Under the pieces are notes generated by a model. It worked only from the letters and a program-made list of their open reading frames with translations. It did not search any database and was not told where the DNA came from. DNA of 64,000 bases from Pseudomonadota bacterium. Lineage in GTDB: Bacteria > Pseudomonadota > Alphaproteobacteria > Rhizobiales > Hyphomicrobiaceae. The stretch spans positions 229,558-293,557 of the forward strand of contig JAFECG010000026.1 of NCBI GenBank assembly GCA_018242215.1. The letters are read 5' to 3'. Both the position numbers and the translations under genes were made by a program. Positions 62,841 through 64,000 of this stretch are shown piece by piece (the first letter of the stretch is position 1; every line of letters starts with the position of its first letter).

Positions 62841-63096
62841 GCGTTTCTTCCCCCTGGATTATTGCCGCTCTGGCGCGGCTGATTTTTTCCCGTTTGTGCA
62901 CCTCGACTGCGACACAATCAACATTACAGCGCGACATTTCTGCATTTTCGAGCGGATTTGGCCGGCCATGGCTCTCGGCGCAGAAAGAGCAACCTCAGCT
63001 CCGCGGAGGCTTGGAAGGAGCACCCGGTGGACGACACGCTAAAGGCGTTTGCGCCCGTAAAAAAATTCGCTACAAAGCGGCCTTCTCCGCCGGACC

Positions 63097-63170
63097 GCGG
63101 GTGTAGCTCAATGGTAGAGCAGCAGCCTTCCAAGCTGAATACGTGGGTTCGATTCCCATCACCCGCTCCA
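63097..63170 (+). tRNA. tRNA-Gly (anticodon TCC)
   Basis: 74 nt: acceptor GCGGGTG with CACCCGC, D-arm GCTCAATGGTAGAGC, anticodon loop CTTCCAA (TCC), T-arm TGGGTTCGATTCCCA, discriminator T and encoded CCA. Confidence 0.97.
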
Positions 63171-63594
63171 GCCATTTCCGCGTTAACGTTCTGAACGATC
63201 CGGTAAAACGGCTTTTGCGCCGCCAGGCTCATTTCTGGGGTTTGCCAGCACTATGTTCCGGTTTTCGAAACGCATTGAGCAATTCCTGTCAGCCCTTAGT
63301 TGGCGCTGGCGCTAGGGATGATTGCCGCGGTGAAGAAAACGGTTTGGACGCTGGAAATGCGGCCTGCCTTATCGAGGCGATGGTGATCGGGTACTGATTA
63401 GCTGAAAAAGAATCGGCCTAAGCCGATCGAGGTCGACGTAAGCTCACGCAGAACGAACTGTGCATTGAATCCCGGCTTGATAGCCAACATGCGAACGTCA
63501 TCACGGCCGCAGAGCAACGTAGACGACAATAGAGAGATAGGCGCTGCCTTTCGTGGATCGCACTGAAAAGCGCCGCACAAGACGGAGAAGAGAA
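63171..63594. other. Intergenic region after tRNA-Gly
   Basis: 424 bp with no supported gene. A small hairpin TCGGC-CTAA-GCCGA is at 63412-63425. The right part should hold the promoter of the Sel1-repeat gene. Confidence 0.45.
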
Positions 63595-64000
63595 TTGCAC
63601 CGCATGTTCGTCTTCGCCTTGGCAGCCGTGCTCGGAAGTTTCTTTGTCCAAGTCGATGTCTACGCAAGTGGCGGTGACGCCGACGGCGGCGCACTTTGGG
63701 CGGCTGGTTCCAAGGCATACAACGACGGGAACCTGACGCAGGCTCGAGATCTCCTCTCGCGCGCCGCGAATGCCGGCAATGCGCAAGCAATGAATCTTTT
63801 GGGTGAGATTCTGCAGAAAGGCTTTGGTGGCAACGCAGACTTGCCGGCGGCTCGTGCGTGGTACGAAACGGCGGCCATGAGCGGCGGACTTTCAGAAGCG
63901 ATGTTCAGTCTCGCTATGATGCTTCGCAACGGAGAAGGCGGCGCAAAAGATCCGGCCTCTGCCCGTTCGTGGTTCGAGAAGGCAGCGACCGCCGGCAATA
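63595..64000 (+). CDS. Exported Sel1-repeat protein, N-terminal part (runs off window)
   Basis: Open to the window end, at least 135 residues. The TTG at 63595 has GGAG 7 nt upstream; the ATG at 63604 is the alternative. Signal peptide (MFVFALAAVLGSFFVQVDVYA), then Sel1/TPR-like repeats: AYNDGNLTQARDLLSRAANAG, AQAMNLLGEILQKGFGG, AARAWYETAAMSGGLSEAMFSLAMMLRNGEGG and SARSWFEKAATAGN. A periplasmic scaffold-type protein; partner unknown. Confidence 0.85.
   Translation, partial: MHRMFVFALAAVLGSFFVQVDVYASGGDADGGALWAAGSKAYNDGNLTQARDLLSRAANAGNAQAMNLLGEILQKGFGGNADLPAARAWYETAAMSGGLSEAMFSLAMMLRNGEGGAKDPASARSWFEKAATAGN

Overview
The window looks like chromosomal DNA of a GC-rich, methylotrophic alphaproteobacterium of the Hyphomicrobium type. 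The evidence is the combination of a tetrahydromethanopterin (H4MPT)/methylofuran C1 gene block (fae, mch, mtdB, beta-RFAP synthase, MfnB/E/F-like genes), a pqqABCDE operon, a PQQ-alcohol-dehydrogenase-type (lut-like) ABC transport cluster, a bactofilin, and the Rhizobiales-style order ppiD-trpE...trpGDC-moaC-moeA. The genus is an inference; no rRNA is present.

Layout. 1-7.8 kb: tryptophan and molybdopterin genes read leftward (moeA partial, moaC, trpC, trpD, trpG, then sixA and trpE) with the periplasmic folding factor ppiD. 8.0-16.1 kb: tpiA, secG, pyrG and kdsA with several envelope proteins, including a bactofilin divergent from a secreted protein with lysozyme-like motifs. A stand-alone second pqqA with its own terminator sits at 15.06 kb. 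16.8-21.7 kb: leftward ABC exporter-type cluster with a YVTN propeller and a binding protein, as found beside PQQ-dependent alcohol dehydrogenases and in lanthanide-uptake (lut) loci. 21.9-28.6 kb: a tightly overlapping rightward operon that joins a DUF2380 protein and a NitT/TauT-type ABC importer to methylofuran/pterin genes. 29-38.6 kb: the rest of the H4MPT block. 38.7-42.7 kb: a cytochrome c and pqqE-D-C-B-A. 43.1-51.1 kb: assimilatory sulfate reduction (cysJ, cysI, a TSUP permease, cysN, cysD, cysH). 51.3-54.7 kb: a flavoprotein, gloA, a double cold-shock protein and DUF192.

54.8-57.0 kb holds the most unusual object: a tRNA-Pro gene whose last 47 bp are repeated exactly 2.1 kb downstream. 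The enclosed segment carries one gene (SEC-C motif plus a possible PD-(D/E)XK nuclease core), no integrase, and four copies of GTTTATCACT clustered just inside the two ends. It resembles a minimal integrase-less integrative element or satellite. Beyond it lie a UDP-sulfoquinovose-synthase-like gene, a glycosyltransferase, an NDUFS4-type complex I subunit, a 39-codon ORF locked between two genes, a ClpP-like membrane protein, an OFA-family MFS transporter, tRNA-Gly and the start of a Sel1-repeat protein.

Functionally, the PQQ genes supply the cofactor of periplasmic methanol dehydrogenase. The ABC cluster probably serves the same periplasmic oxidation system. Fae, MtdB and Mch carry the resulting formaldehyde through H4MPT-bound C1 intermediates, while their neighbours build H4MPT and methylofuran. 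The cys genes give APS-based sulfate assimilation. No CRISPR array, rRNA or transposase was seen.
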